In this document: one piece after another, positions 27,744 to 35,280 of the stretch
Layout of the letters: each line of letters opens with the position of its first letter
Numbering within the stretch: position 1 is the first letter of the stretch
Assembly (NCBI GenBank): GCA_026196275.1
Contig: JAPHTQ010000015.1
Coordinates: 1-35,280, forward strand
DNA length: 35,280 nucleotides
Source of the DNA: Gammaproteobacteria bacterium
Lineage (GTDB): Bacteria; Pseudomonadota; Gammaproteobacteria; Thiohalomonadales; Thiohalomonadaceae
Reading direction: 5' to 3'
The notes under the pieces: generated by a model
Seen by the model: the letters and a program-made list of their open reading frames with translations, nothing else
Database searches by the model: none
Told to the model about the DNA's origin: nothing
Program-made: the position numbers and the translations under genes

Positions 27744-28322
27744 ATGGCCCAACGCGACTACGCCAAACGCACCACTACCCGCAAGGCCAAAAAGCAGGTG
27801 CCCGGCTGGTTGTGGATGCTGGCCGGACTGCTGGTCGGACTGTTTATCGCCTTTCTGGTCTACCTGCAGCAGAGCGGCGGTGCCGGGGCACTGCAGCAGA
27901 AGCTGGCCGGCCAGAAAAGTGCCCCGGCCAAAACCGATGCCCGCGCGGTGAAAAAGGAGCCTGCTGCCGAAGCGCCGAAGAAGCAGGAGGGCATCAGCTT
28001 TGACTTCTACAACATCCTGCCCGAACTGGAGGTGGTAATACCCGAGGATGAGCTGAAAAAAGAGACCGGCAGAACAGAGGGAAAGGCCACCTACTACCTG
28101 CAGGTGGGCTCATTCAAAAGCGCCGGGGATGCCGAGGCGCGCAAGGCACAGCTGTTTCTGCTCAACTTCACCCCCTCGGTACAGACCGTCACCATCGACG
28201 GCAACCAGACCTGGCACCGGGTGCGCATTGGCCCCTTCAGCGACGCCCGCTCGGTGGATCGCGCCCGACGCCGGCTGCAGGACAACGACATCGACTTCAT
28301 CATGCTCAAAGACAAGAGCTGA
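27744..28322 (+). CDS. SPOR-domain membrane protein, FtsN-like
   Basis: This 192-residue bitopic protein has a short basic cytoplasmic N-terminus (MAQRDYAKRTTTRKAKKQVP), one membrane helix (about 20-41, GWLWMLAGLLVGLFIAFLVY), a lysine/alanine-rich linker (about 42-110) and a C-terminal SPOR domain (about 115-190, YYLQVGSFKSAGDAEARKAQ ... RVRIGPFSDARSVDRARRRL). SPOR domains bind denuded septal peptidoglycan, and this layout after argS matches FtsN-type division proteins. It is smaller than E. coli FtsN (319 aa), so I do not assign the symbol. No ribosome-binding site is visible before ATG 27744, because an inverted repeat ends 1 nt upstream. Confidence 0.9.
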   Translation: MAQRDYAKRTTTRKAKKQVPGWLWMLAGLLVGLFIAFLVYLQQSGGAGALQQKLAGQKSAPAKTDARAVKKEPAAEAPKKQEGISFDFYNILPELEVVIPEDELKKETGRTEGKATYYLQVGSFKSAGDAEARKAQLFLLNFTPSVQTVTIDGNQTWHRVRIGPFSDARSVDRARRRLQDNDIDFIMLKDKS

Positions 28323-28328
28323 AATGCA

Positions 28329-28457
28329 GTTCAAAGTTTCAAGTTGAAGATTAAAAGAGGCGCATTCTGCTTACTGGTATGCTGATGGTGGCTCCCCGCG
28401 TCCGTGGTCCGGAGCTGCTGCCTTAACTTTCAACTTGGAACTTTCAACTTAAAACTT
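28329..28457. repeat. Inverted repeat with 7-nt-unit arms after the SPOR gene
   Basis: The left arm TTCAAAGTTTCAAGTTGAAG (28330-28349) pairs with the right arm TTAACTTTCAACTTGGAACT (about 28424-28443), which then continues TTCAACTTAAAAC. The spacer of about 75 nt has the motif GCATTCTGCTT and GTATGCTGATGG. Compare 32088 and 33912. Confidence 0.7.
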
Positions 28458-28463
28458 CGCGTC

Positions 28464-29147
28464 ATGCCCTACATCATCCTTCTAATACTTCTTCTCGCCG
28501 TGGTCTTCGGCCCCCAATGGTGGGCACAGTGGACCTTCCGGCGCTACGCGGCGGAACGCGAGGATCTCCCCGGTAGCGGTGCCGAGCTGGCGAGTCATCT
28601 GCTTGATAAGATGAATATCAGCGATGTCGGGGTGGAACAGACCGACAGGGGCGACCATTACGACCCGGAGGCGAAAATGGTCCGTCTCAGTGCCGAGAAC
28701 CATAACGGCCGCTCGCTAACCGCCGTGGCGGTGGCCGCCCACGAGGTGGGCCATGCCATCCAGCATCACCGCAAGGAGAGAATGCTCGAACGGCGCACCC
28801 GCCTGGTTCGCTCGGCGCAGTGGGCACAGAAGATCGGTGCGGCGATGATGTTTGCCATTCCCGTGATCACCGCCATCACCAAAATGCCGCAAAGCGGCCT
28901 GCTGCTGTTTCTGGTGGGACTGGGCAGCATGGCAATGGCTACCGTGGTGCATCTGATTACCCTTCCGGTGGAGATGGACGCCAGCTTCAACAAGGCACTG
29001 CCGCTGATCAGCCACGGCCGGTACATCAACCACCGCGACCAACGGGCGGTAAAGAGGATTTTGCGGGCTGCGGCGTTGACTTACGTTGCCGCGTCACTGG
29101 CGAGCCTGCTGAACCTGGCCCGCTGGTTCCGGTTCTTCCGGTGCTGA
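28464..29147 (+). CDS. Membrane zinc metallopeptidase, YugP-like (Zn_peptidase_2)
   Basis: This 227-residue protein begins at ATG 28464 (MPYIILLILLLAVVFGPQWW). It has an N-terminal membrane segment, the zinc-binding HEVGH motif near 93-97 (AVAAHEVGHAIQHHRKE), a further hydrophobic region (about 125-175, MMFAIPVITAITKM and LLLFLVGLGSMAMATVVHLI) and a C-terminal helix (AAALTYVAASLASLLNLARW). This is the YugP/PF04298 family of neutral zinc peptidases, whose substrates are unknown. The start is placed after the 7-nt-unit repeat that precedes it; there is no clear ribosome-binding site. It is convergent with speA. Confidence 0.92.
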   Translation: MPYIILLILLLAVVFGPQWWAQWTFRRYAAEREDLPGSGAELASHLLDKMNISDVGVEQTDRGDHYDPEAKMVRLSAENHNGRSLTAVAVAAHEVGHAIQHHRKERMLERRTRLVRSAQWAQKIGAAMMFAIPVITAITKMPQSGLLLFLVGLGSMAMATVVHLITLPVEMDASFNKALPLISHGRYINHRDQRAVKRILRAAALTYVAASLASLLNLARWFRFFRC

Positions 29148-29154
29148 GTCCTGA

Positions 29155-31038
29155 CTACTCCTCAAAATAGGTGTAGCCCTCCAGGCCGTGGCCCAGCTCT
29201 TCGAGAAAGAGCCGGCGCTGTATCTCATCCAGTGCGCTGGCGTCGACCTTGTCGCGGTAGGCCTGCATCAGCTCCACCGGGTCGAAGTGGACGTAGCGCA
29301 GCAGGTCGTCGACGGTATCACCCCGCTCTGCCCCTTCAAGGCGGTAACTGCCGTCCGCCTCCTGCACCACGTTGACCGAGTCGGTATCACCGAACAGGTT
29401 GTGCATGTCACCGAGGATCTCCTGGTAGGCGCCGACCAGGAAGAAGCCGAGCAGGTAGGGTTCGCCCTCGCGCAGCGCATGCACCCGCAGGCTCGATTCG
29501 ATCCCCTCGCTGTCGACGTAGTCGTCGATACGCCCGTCGGAGTCGCAGGTGAGGTCCTGCAGCACCGCGCGGCGGGTGGGCGGCTCGTCCAGGCGCTGCA
29601 GCGGCATGATGGGGAAGATCTGGCGGATCCCCCAGACATCGGGTAGCGACTGGAACAGGGAGAAGTTGCAGAAGTACTTGTCGGCCAGCTTTTCGTGCAG
29701 CTCGTCTATCGCCTCACGGTGGGCGCGCCGTCCTGGCTGCAACAGGCTCAGCACGTGACGACAGATGGCGAAGTAGTACTCCTCAGCATGTGCCCGCTGC
29801 GCCAGGCTGAGCACGCCGTGGGTATACATCGCCTGCGCCTCGCTCAGCCAGTGCACCGCATCATGATAGGTCTCCAGCGCAGAACGGCCGGTCAGCCCCT
29901 GCAGGGCGCGCCACAGGTCGTGGAGGATCAGCGGGTCTTGCTCCTGCGGCGGCGTGTCCTGGCCGTTCTCCGGCGCCTGCTCCACCTCCATGACATTGGT
30001 CACCAGTACCGCATGGTGGGCGGTCATCGCCCGGCCCGACTCGGTGATGATATGCGGGTGGGGAAGCTCATACTCACTGCAGACATCCCACAGGGTGTGG
30101 ACGATGGTGTGGGCGTACTCACCGACGGTGTAGTTCATTGAGCACTCGCTGCGCGATCGGGTGCCCTCGTAGTCGATGGCCAGGCCGCCGCCGACGTCGA
30201 TTATCGACAGCGGAACATCCAGCCGGTAGAGCTCGGCATAGAAGCGGGCCACCTCACGGGCGCCGCGCTGGATATCGCGTACGTTGGCCACCTGCGAGCC
30301 GAGGTGAAAGTGGAGCAGCTTCAAACTCTCCAGCAGGCCATTCTCCCGCAGCCACTCCACCGCATAGAGCACCTGCGCCGCGGAGAGGCCGAACTTGGAC
30401 TTCTCGCCGCCGCTGTTCTGCCACTTGCCGCTACCCAGCGAGGCGAGGCGCACCCGCAGTCCCAGCAATGGCTCGACTCCCAGCGCCTGCGACTCCTCCA
30501 GGATCAGCTTCAGCTCGGAGAGTTTCTCCACCACAATGCAGACGCGGTGGCCGATCGCCTTGCCGATGAGCGCCAGGCGGATATATTCGCGGTCCTTGTA
30601 GCCGTTGCACACCACCATGCCGCCGCGCGGGATCATCCCCAGTACCGCCAGCAGCTCGGGCTTACTGCCCGCCTCCAGGCCGACCTGCTCATCGCCGCGG
30701 TGCAGGATCTGCTCCACCACACTGCGCTGCTGGTTGACCTTGATGGGGTAGACCGCGGTGTAGTTGCCCTGGTAGCTGTCGGTCTCCATCGCGGTGGTGA
30801 AGGCCTCCACCAGGCTGTCGACCCGGTCATGCAGGATGCCATTGAAGCGCAGCAGCACCGGCAGGCTCAGTCCCTCCCGGTGGACCCGCTCGATCACCTC
30901 GGTCAGATCGATGCCATGTTGCGGCTCACGCTGCGGATAGACGCAGATGCGCCCGCGCTCATTGACGTCGTAGTAGCCGCCGCCCCAGTGGGCGATGTTG
31001 TAGCTGGCACGAGCCTGCTCGATACTCCAGTCGCTCAT
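29155..31038 (-). CDS. speA: Biosynthetic arginine decarboxylase
   Basis: This PLP enzyme converts arginine to agmatine, the first step of the agmatine route to putrescine. At 627 residues (E. coli 658) it fits biosynthetic SpeA. The PLP-lysine segment YPIKVNQQRSVVEQIL is near 95-110, with GLRVRLASLGSGKWQNSGGE and the helix-rich insert following; the barrel segment SIIDVGGGLAIDYEGTRSRS and the C-terminal HNLFGDTDSVNVV are typical. ATG 31038 (MSDWSIEQARASYN) is preceded by AAAGG; the TTG at 31044 is an alternative. It is divergent from speE, consistent with polyamine synthesis; no agmatinase is in the window. Confidence 0.96.
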   Translation of the reverse strand: MSDWSIEQARASYNIAHWGGGYYDVNERGRICVYPQREPQHGIDLTEVIERVHREGLSLPVLLRFNGILHDRVDSLVEAFTTAMETDSYQGNYTAVYPIKVNQQRSVVEQILHRGDEQVGLEAGSKPELLAVLGMIPRGGMVVCNGYKDREYIRLALIGKAIGHRVCIVVEKLSELKLILEESQALGVEPLLGLRVRLASLGSGKWQNSGGEKSKFGLSAAQVLYAVEWLRENGLLESLKLLHFHLGSQVANVRDIQRGAREVARFYAELYRLDVPLSIIDVGGGLAIDYEGTRSRSECSMNYTVGEYAHTIVHTLWDVCSEYELPHPHIITESGRAMTAHHAVLVTNVMEVEQAPENGQDTPPQEQDPLILHDLWRALQGLTGRSALETYHDAVHWLSEAQAMYTHGVLSLAQRAHAEEYYFAICRHVLSLLQPGRRAHREAIDELHEKLADKYFCNFSLFQSLPDVWGIRQIFPIMPLQRLDEPPTRRAVLQDLTCDSDGRIDDYVDSEGIESSLRVHALREGEPYLLGFFLVGAYQEILGDMHNLFGDTDSVNVVQEADGSYRLEGAERGDTVDDLLRYVHFDPVELMQAYRDKVDASALDEIQRRLFLEELGHGLEGYTYFEE

Positions 31039-31066
31039 CGACAAAACCTTTGCATGGAGGAATTTA

Positions 31067-31079
31067 CCCGATTATCGGG
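31067..31079. promoter_or_regulatory. Dyad in the speA-speE divergent region
   Basis: CCCGAT-T-ATCGGG is a perfect 6+6 dyad. On the minus strand its core reads GATAAT, a usable -10 for speA about 30 nt before ATG 31038, so the dyad may overlap the promoter. Function is not established. Confidence 0.3.
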
Positions 31080-31220
31080 CATTAAAGGGGGCATTGGAAT
31101 GACCGACTGCGGCCCGTGCGGTTCCAGCGCCGGAATTTTCACCGCGGCAAACCGGTTGCGAACGATCCGCAAGCCGGAGTATCTTCTGCCCTTTTCCAGC
31201 CGCCGACGGAGATCCTGCCC

Positions 31221-32084
31221 ATGCAACCCACTGACAAGCCCTGGTTCACCGAATCCTGCGACGAGTGCGGCTCCGCCTTCTCCCTGTCACTGACCGACAA
31301 ACAAAAGGTTCACGAGGAGCAGACCCCGTTCCAGAAGATCGAGGTCTACGAGACAGAAAAATTCGGCAACCTGATGACCATCGATGGCTTCGTCATGCTC
31401 ACCACCCGCGACAACTTCCTCTACCACGAGATGATGACCCATCCGGTGCTGTTCACCCACCCGGATCCGAAACGGGTGTTGATCATCGGCGGTGGCGACT
31501 GCGGCACCCTGCGCGAGGTGCTGCGCCACCCCGGCGTGGAGCTGGCCCAGCAGGTGGATATCGATGAGGGGGTCACCCGCGCCTCTGAGAAATATTTCCC
31601 GGAACTGTGCGAATCCAACGGCGATCCACGGGCCGAGCTGCACTTCGCCGACGGTCTGAAGTGGGTCAAGGAGGCCGAGGCGGGCTACTACGACGTGATC
31701 ATCGTCGACTCCACCGACCCCATCGGCCCGGCCGAGGGGCTGTTCGGCGAGGCCTTCTTCCGCGACTGCCTGCGCGCCCTGGGCGATGATGGCATCATGG
31801 TGCAGCAGAGCGAATCGCCGCTGTTTCACATGAAGCTGCTCGAGGCGATCCACACCTACATGCGCCGCGCCGGCTTCGACCACAGCCAGACCCTCCACTT
31901 CCCGCAGCCGGTCTACCCCTCCGGCTGGTGGACCTGCACCATGGCCAGTAAAAGCCCTTTCAACGGCTTCCGCGAGGAGGCGAGCGCCGCCCGCCCCTTC
32001 AAGACCCTCTACTACTCACCCGAGGTTCACAAGGGTGCGCTGGCGCTGCCGCCATTCATGCAGGAGGCGTTCGAAAACCTATGA
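31221..32084 (+). CDS. speE: Spermidine synthase (polyamine aminopropyltransferase)
   Basis: This enzyme transfers an aminopropyl group from decarboxylated AdoMet to putrescine. It is 287 residues, the typical size. ATG 31221 follows GGAGATCCTGCCC. The N-terminus has FQKIEVYETEKFGNLMTIDG and DNFLYHEMMTHP, the Rossmann core IIGGGDCGTLREVLRHPGVE is near 87-106, and the active-site motif DSTDPIGPAEGLF is near 163. C-terminal PSGWWTCTMASK is also typical. It is divergent from speA (about 180 nt between starts). The AdoMet decarboxylase it needs is not in this window. Confidence 0.96.
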   Translation: MQPTDKPWFTESCDECGSAFSLSLTDKQKVHEEQTPFQKIEVYETEKFGNLMTIDGFVMLTTRDNFLYHEMMTHPVLFTHPDPKRVLIIGGGDCGTLREVLRHPGVELAQQVDIDEGVTRASEKYFPELCESNGDPRAELHFADGLKWVKEAEAGYYDVIIVDSTDPIGPAEGLFGEAFFRDCLRALGDDGIMVQQSESPLFHMKLLEAIHTYMRRAGFDHSQTLHFPQPVYPSGWWTCTMASKSPFNGFREEASAARPFKTLYYSPEVHKGALALPPFMQEAFENL

Positions 32085-32087
32085 ATA

Positions 32088-32200
32088 GTTAAAAGTTCAA
32101 GGTTTAAAGTTCAAAGGAGTGCACTCTGCCTGGAAGCCTTGCGGTAACACTAGTGCACCCATCGTTCGTGGCTTTGAACCTTGAACCTTGAACTTTGAAC
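32088..32200. repeat. Inverted repeat with 7-nt-unit arms between speE and the ABC permease gene
   Basis: The left arm AAAAGTTCAAGGTTTAAAGT (32090-32109) continues in TCAAAG. The right arm (32171-32200) is three 7-nt units, TTTGAACC, TTGAACC, TTGAACT. A core of about 55 nt contains GCACTCTGCC and ACTAGTGCACCC. The two genes are convergent. Confidence 0.75.
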
Positions 32201-32207
32201 TGATTTT

Positions 32208-32999
32208 CTATTTCAGGCGATCCAGGCGCAACCGCTCCCGCTCGTCGAACAGGCGCCGCGCGCCGAGCCACACCGCGCCGAGAGTGCCGAAGCCGGTACC
32301 GGCGGCGATCAGGAACATGATCAGGATCTGGTACTTCACCGCCTCCAGCGGCGGCGCGCCGGCGAGGATCTGACCGGTCATCATCCCCGGCAGGCTGATC
32401 ACGCCGGCCGCGGCCATGGCGTTGACGATGGGTACCAGTCCCACGCGGATGCTCTCGCGGCGGATATCGGTGATGGCCTGTGCCGCGCTCTGCCCCAGCA
32501 TCAACCGCGCCTCGATGATCTGCCGCTGCTGCCAGGCGGAGCCGGTCAGGCGATCGAGTCCCAGCGAGATGCCGTTCATGGTGTTACCCAGCAACATCCC
32601 CAGCAACGGGATCGCATACTGCGGCAGGTACCAGGGATCGGGCTGGATGAGGACGGCGAGCGCCAGCAGCGTCACCGCAAAGGAGGAGACAAACATCGAC
32701 AGGGTGCCGGCACCATAGCCCCACCAGCCGGCAAAGCGCCGTTCCTGGCGAGCCATCACCTCACGACCGGCGATGAGCAGCATCAGCGTCGCCAGCAGCG
32801 CCACCCACAGCAGGGTGGCATTATCGAACAGCACCTTGAGAATAACGCCGATCAACAGCAGCTGCAGCGTGGTGCGCAGCGCCGAGATCAGCAGCTGTCG
32901 ACCGATACCGAAACGCATGCGCCAACTGATAAAGGCCAGCAGCAGCACCAGGGTCGAGGCCAGCGCCAGATCCCAGGCGGAGAGTGCAATCGCGCCCAT
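32208..32999 (-). CDS. fetB: FetB/YbbM-type ABC transporter permease (UPF0014)
   Basis: This 263-residue polytopic protein has about seven hydrophobic segments (e.g. LALASTLVLLLAFISW, ATLLWVALLATLMLLIAG, MFVSSFAVTLLALAVLI, YAIPLLGMLLGNTMNGISL). The UPF0014 signature blocks LLGMLLGNTMNGISLGLDRL, IVNAMAAAGVISLPGMMTGQ and ILAGAPPLEAVKYQILIMF are intact. In E. coli FetA-FetB exports iron and protects from oxidative stress. Its ATG at 32999 overlaps the stop codon of the ATPase gene, so the two are coupled. Substrate is inferred by family only. Confidence 0.9.
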   Translation of the reverse strand: MGAIALSAWDLALASTLVLLLAFISWRMRFGIGRQLLISALRTTLQLLLIGVILKVLFDNATLLWVALLATLMLLIAGREVMARQERRFAGWWGYGAGTLSMFVSSFAVTLLALAVLIQPDPWYLPQYAIPLLGMLLGNTMNGISLGLDRLTGSAWQQRQIIEARLMLGQSAAQAITDIRRESIRVGLVPIVNAMAAAGVISLPGMMTGQILAGAPPLEAVKYQILIMFLIAAGTGFGTLGAVWLGARRLFDERERLRLDRLK

Positions 33000-33598
33000 C
33001 AGCCCGCCTCCTGCAGCCGGCCCGCCGCCATTTGCAGCCGACGGCTGGCGATGCGTTCTGCCTGCGCTGTGTCGTGACTGACCCAGAGTACCGCTACCCC
33101 CCGCTCGCCACGAAGCCGTTCGATCACCGCCTCCACACGCGCCACATTTGCGGCATCGAGGCTGGCGGTGGGCTCATCGAGGAGCAGCACCGACGGCCCG
33201 TTTTGCAGTAGCCGCAGCAGCGCCAGTCGCTGTCGCTCACCGGTGGAGCAGTGCGCCACCTCCCAGCCCATCACCTCCGGGCCGAAGCCGAGCATCTCCA
33301 GCAGCTTTGCATCGTAATCCTCGAAATGCAGTCCGATCCGCTCCCCCCACCACTGGCTCTCCGCCGGCAGCAGAGCGACGCGTTGGCGCCACTGATGGGC
33401 CTTCATCGCGGCACAGGACTCACCATCGAGCAACAGCTCGCCATCATGTGCATCGAGATCGGCGATCGCCCGCAGCAGCAGGGTCTTGCCCGCGCCGCTG
33501 GGCCCCGCGATCACCACGCACTCCCCCGCCGCCAGCTGCAGATCCAGCGGCCCGACATGCAGGGTTCGCAGTTGCTTGATTGTCAGACGTGCTGTCAC
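32999..33598 (-). CDS. fetA: FetA/YbbL-type ABC transporter ATP-binding protein
   Basis: This 199-residue single ABC domain protein has Walker A GPSGAGKT near 32-39, the signature variant STGERQRLAL near 118, LLLDEPTASLD near 137-147 and the switch histidine in WVSHDTAQAERIA. It is compact, as FetA/YbbL proteins are. It probably starts at the GTG at 33598 with CAGGA about 8 nt upstream; the TTG at 33601 is an alternative. It pairs with the permease gene just after it by a stop/start overlap. The gene is divergent from the CDGSH gene, with a perfect dyad in between. Confidence 0.88.
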   Translation of the reverse strand: MTARLTIKQLRTLHVGPLDLQLAAGECVVIAGPSGAGKTLLLRAIADLDAHDGELLLDGESCAAMKAHQWRQRVALLPAESQWWGERIGLHFEDYDAKLLEMLGFGPEVMGWEVAHCSTGERQRLALLRLLQNGPSVLLLDEPTASLDAANVARVEAVIERLRGERGVAVLWVSHDTAQAERIASRRLQMAAGRLQEAG

Positions 33599-33621
33599 CA
33601 AATCAATCCTGATACCATGGC

Positions 33622-33642
33622 GTAATTTCCCTGTGAAATTAC
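33622..33642. promoter_or_regulatory. Perfect dyad in the fetA-CDGSH divergent promoter region
   Basis: GTAATTTC (33622-33629) and GAAATTAC (33635-33642) are perfect 8-bp arms around CCTGT, 21 bp in all. It lies about 24 nt before the fetA start and 36 nt before the CDGSH start, an operator-like place that could regulate both. The binding protein is unknown; it does not match a Fur box well. Confidence 0.5.
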
Positions 33643-33677
33643 CGTTAACTACTGCTCATCATACGGGAAGTTTAATC

Positions 33678-33914
33678 ATGTCAGAACCGACCATCGCGCA
33701 GAAAAAACCCTTCATCGTCGAACTTGAGGCCGGAGACTACTGGTTCTGCACCTGTGGTAAGAGTGCCAACCAGCCCTTCTGTGACGGCAGCCACAAGGGA
33801 ACGGGCTTTGCGCCGCTGAAGCTTACCATCGAAGAGAAACGCAAGGCAGGTCTGTGCGGCTGCAAACACAGCAAAAACCTGCCGTTTTGCGACGGTTCGC
33901 ACAAGGAATTGTGA
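33678..33914 (+). CDS. Double CDGSH iron-sulfur protein
   Basis: This 78-residue soluble protein has two CDGSH motifs, CTCGKSANQPFCDGSH (C24, C26, C35, H39) and CGCKHSKNLPFCDGSH (C60, C62, C71, H75). Each three-Cys-one-His set binds a redox-active 2Fe-2S cluster in this family. ATG 33678 follows CGGGAAG. Family roles include electron transfer and iron-sulfur or redox signalling; the partner is unknown. Facing a putative iron exporter across one dyad suggests iron-linked control, an inference. A repeat with 7-nt-unit arms follows the stop codon. Confidence 0.93.
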   Translation: MSEPTIAQKKPFIVELEAGDYWFCTCGKSANQPFCDGSHKGTGFAPLKLTIEEKRKAGLCGCKHSKNLPFCDGSHKEL

Positions 33915-34024
33915 GTTTAAAGTTGCAAGAGCCCCTTCTATTTCAGTACTGCTGATACCTCTATCACGCTCCCACGGCACGGACAGCCGCCTTGAACTTG
34001 GAACTTGGAACTTGAAACTTGAAA
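33912..34024. repeat. Inverted repeat with 7-nt-unit arms between CDGSH gene and amtB
   Basis: The short left arm GTTTAAAGTTGCAAG (33914-33928) and the right arm (33992-34024), which is a run of TTGAACTTGGAACTTGGAAC and TTGAAACTTGAAAC units, pair loosely. The core contains GTACTGCTGATACC. The right arm adjoins the amtB terminator. Confidence 0.65.
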
Positions 34025-34050
34025 CAAAAAAGGCACCCCGAAGGGTGCCC
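34025..34050 (-). terminator. Rho-independent terminator of amtB
   Basis: GGCACCC (34032-34038), loop CGAA, GGGTGCC (34043-34049), followed on the minus strand by six T residues: a textbook intrinsic terminator about 37 nt after the amtB stop codon. Confidence 0.9.
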
Positions 34051-34085
34051 AATGGATAACGCACGGGAGTCGTACGTTGACTTGC

Positions 34086-35280
34086 TTACCTGCCGGAACC
34101 CTTTGAGCCGGTGAACTCCGGATAGGCCTCCAGGCCGCACTCGGAGATATCCACCCCTTCGTACTCCTCTTCCTCACTGACCCGCAGTCCCATTACCGCC
34201 TTGATGATCATCCACACCACAAGGCTTGCGGCGAAGACCCAGGCGAAGATGGTGACGATACCGATCAGCTGTGCGCTCAGGGTGGCGTCGGCATTGGTGA
34301 AGACCACTGCCAGCAGACCCCAGATCCCGACCACACCGTGCACCGAGATGGCACCGACCGGGTCGTCGATCTTCAGCTTGTCCAGGGTGACGATGGAGAA
34401 GACCACCAGCACACCACCGACAGCACCGATCAGGCTTGCCGCGCCCGCACCGGGGGTGAGCGGTTCAGCGGTGATGGCCACCAGACCGGCCAGCGCACCG
34501 TTAAGGGCCATGGTCAGATCGGCCTTGCCGAAGAGCAGGCGCGAGGTGAGCAGCGCGGCAACCACACCACCGGCCGCGGCCATGTTGGTGTTGACGAAGA
34601 CCATCGCCACCGCGTTGGCCTCACCCACATCGGAGAGCTTCAGCTCAGAGCCACCATTGAAACCGAACCAGCCCAGCCAGAGGATAAACATGCCCAGGGT
34701 GGCCAGCGGCATGTTGGCGCCGGGGATAGCGTTGATCTCACCGTTCTTGCCGTACTTACCCTTGCGTGCACCGAGTAGCAGGACACCGGCCAGCGCTGCG
34801 GCGGCACCTGTCATATGCACCACGCCGGAACCGGCGAAGTCGAGGAAACCGAGGCCGTCGAGGAAACCGCCGCCCCACTTCCAGAAACCCTGCACCGGGT
34901 AGATGAAACCGGTCATCACCACGGCAAAGGCGAGGAATGCCCACAGCTTCATCCGCTCGGCCACGGCACCGGAGACGATGGACATGGCGGTGGCGACAAA
35001 CACCACCTGGAAGAAGAAGTCGGACATGTTCGAGTAGTAGGTCTCGCCGCCGCTGGCCAGCACCTCCTCCACGCTATTGTCCGCCCCCAGCAGGAAACTC
35101 AGGCTCGGGATCACCGAGCTGATGCCCTCACCGTACATAATGTTGTAACCGACCAGCATGTACATGATGCTGGCGATAGCGTACAGGGCGACGTTTTTGG
35201 TGAGAATTTCGGCGGTGTTTTTGGCACGCACCAGGCCGGCCTCGAGCATCGAAAAGCCCGCGGCCATCCACATTACCAGC
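34086..35280 (-). CDS. amtB: Ammonium transporter AmtB, partial at the window end
   Basis: The gene enters from the right edge, so its N-terminus is missing; about 398 residues are seen. It is an 11-helix Amt/Rh-type channel: WMAAGFSMLEAGLVRAKNT (conserved first block), DFAGSGVVHMTGAAAALAGV (first pore histidine), and SVHGVVGIWGLLAVVF (second pore histidine), plus GGFLDGLGFLDFAGSG. The twin-histidine pore is intact. The C-terminus ends SEEEEYEGVDISECGLEAYP then EFTGSKGSGR, the cytoplasmic tail that binds GlnK in the family. A glnK gene is expected upstream, outside the window. A strong terminator follows. Confidence 0.96.
   Translation of the reverse strand, partial: LVMWMAAGFSMLEAGLVRAKNTAEILTKNVALYAIASIMYMLVGYNIMYGEGISSVIPSLSFLLGADNSVEEVLASGGETYYSNMSDFFFQVVFVATAMSIVSGAVAERMKLWAFLAFAVVMTGFIYPVQGFWKWGGGFLDGLGFLDFAGSGVVHMTGAAAALAGVLLLGARKGKYGKNGEINAIPGANMPLATLGMFILWLGWFGFNGGSELKLSDVGEANAVAMVFVNTNMAAAGGVVAALLTSRLLFGKADLTMALNGALAGLVAITAEPLTPGAGAASLIGAVGGVLVVFSIVTLDKLKIDDPVGAISVHGVVGIWGLLAVVFTNADATLSAQLIGIVTIFAWVFAASLVVWMIIKAVMGLRVSEEEEYEGVDISECGLEAYPEFTGSKGSGR

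Noticed and set aside
27590-28003. Overlapping open frame across the argS-SPOR gap
   Set aside because: It runs through the palindrome and then out of frame over the SPOR gene; composition and lack of a ribosome-binding site argue against it.

Overview
The window looks like about 35 kb of chromosome from a GC-rich gammaproteobacterium. I infer this from family content and gene order: a priA-argS-SPOR block, biosynthetic ilvA and speA, B12-dependent metH, two LpxL/HtrB-type acyltransferases (hence lipopolysaccharide), and a DUF3683 giant dehydrogenase. A Chromatiales-like sulfur oxidiser is a reasonable guess but is not proven. No rRNA, tRNA, CRISPR array or complete prophage is visible. Nearly all genes are ordinary housekeeping or metabolic genes; the unusual content is in the spaces between them.

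Layout. 1-630: no large gene; an IS-end-like tandem repeat, a long inverted repeat and an overlooked 44-residue single-membrane-segment protein gene. 0.6-3.0 kb: ilvA (-) and rpiA (+). 3.2-7.9 kb (-): a giant FAD/Fe-S dehydrogenase resembling fused GlcD and GlcF, followed by a secreted GlcG/HbpS-type protein and a 68-residue conserved-looking protein. 8.1-10.7 kb: an accessory island with a RAYT transposase, a cyclic-di-GMP-I riboswitch ahead of a truncated membrane sensor gene, two matching hairpins in inverted orientation around that piece, a HigB/HigA-type toxin-antitoxin pair with a palindromic operator, a frameshifted YgiT-type zinc-finger gene and a 68-residue orphan. 10.7-17.4 kb (-): metH, a DUF427 gene and egtB-egtD for ergothioneine. 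17.5-22.8 kb: a small alpha/beta protein, a rhodanese, a TtcA-like PP-loop enzyme, two acyltransferases, a fructosamine-kinase-family protein and a PNPOx-fold protein. 22.8-23.2 kb: an AT-rich gap with a cluster of DnaA boxes, a candidate replication origin or DnaA-controlled region. 23.2-29.1 kb (+): priA, argS, an FtsN-like SPOR protein and a membrane zinc peptidase. 29.2-32.1 kb: speA and speE, divergent, for polyamines. 32.2-33.6 kb: a FetA/FetB-type ABC pair divergent from a double CDGSH iron-sulfur protein, with a perfect dyad between them. 34.1-35.3 kb: amtB, cut by the window end, with a clear terminator.

The intergenic spaces carry several unrelated families of long inverted repeats: GTAG-type REPs, CACAGAGG arms, CGCAAAGACG arms, 7-nt-unit arms (TTGAAC[C/T]) and GTCGGRTTA hairpins. 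Many start or end at a stop codon, so they probably serve as transcript ends or are the residue of repeat spread. Promoters recognised by eye include two almost identical extended -10 elements with GC-rich discriminators (rpiA, metH) and two that would give nearly leaderless mRNAs (the TtcA-like gene, priA).
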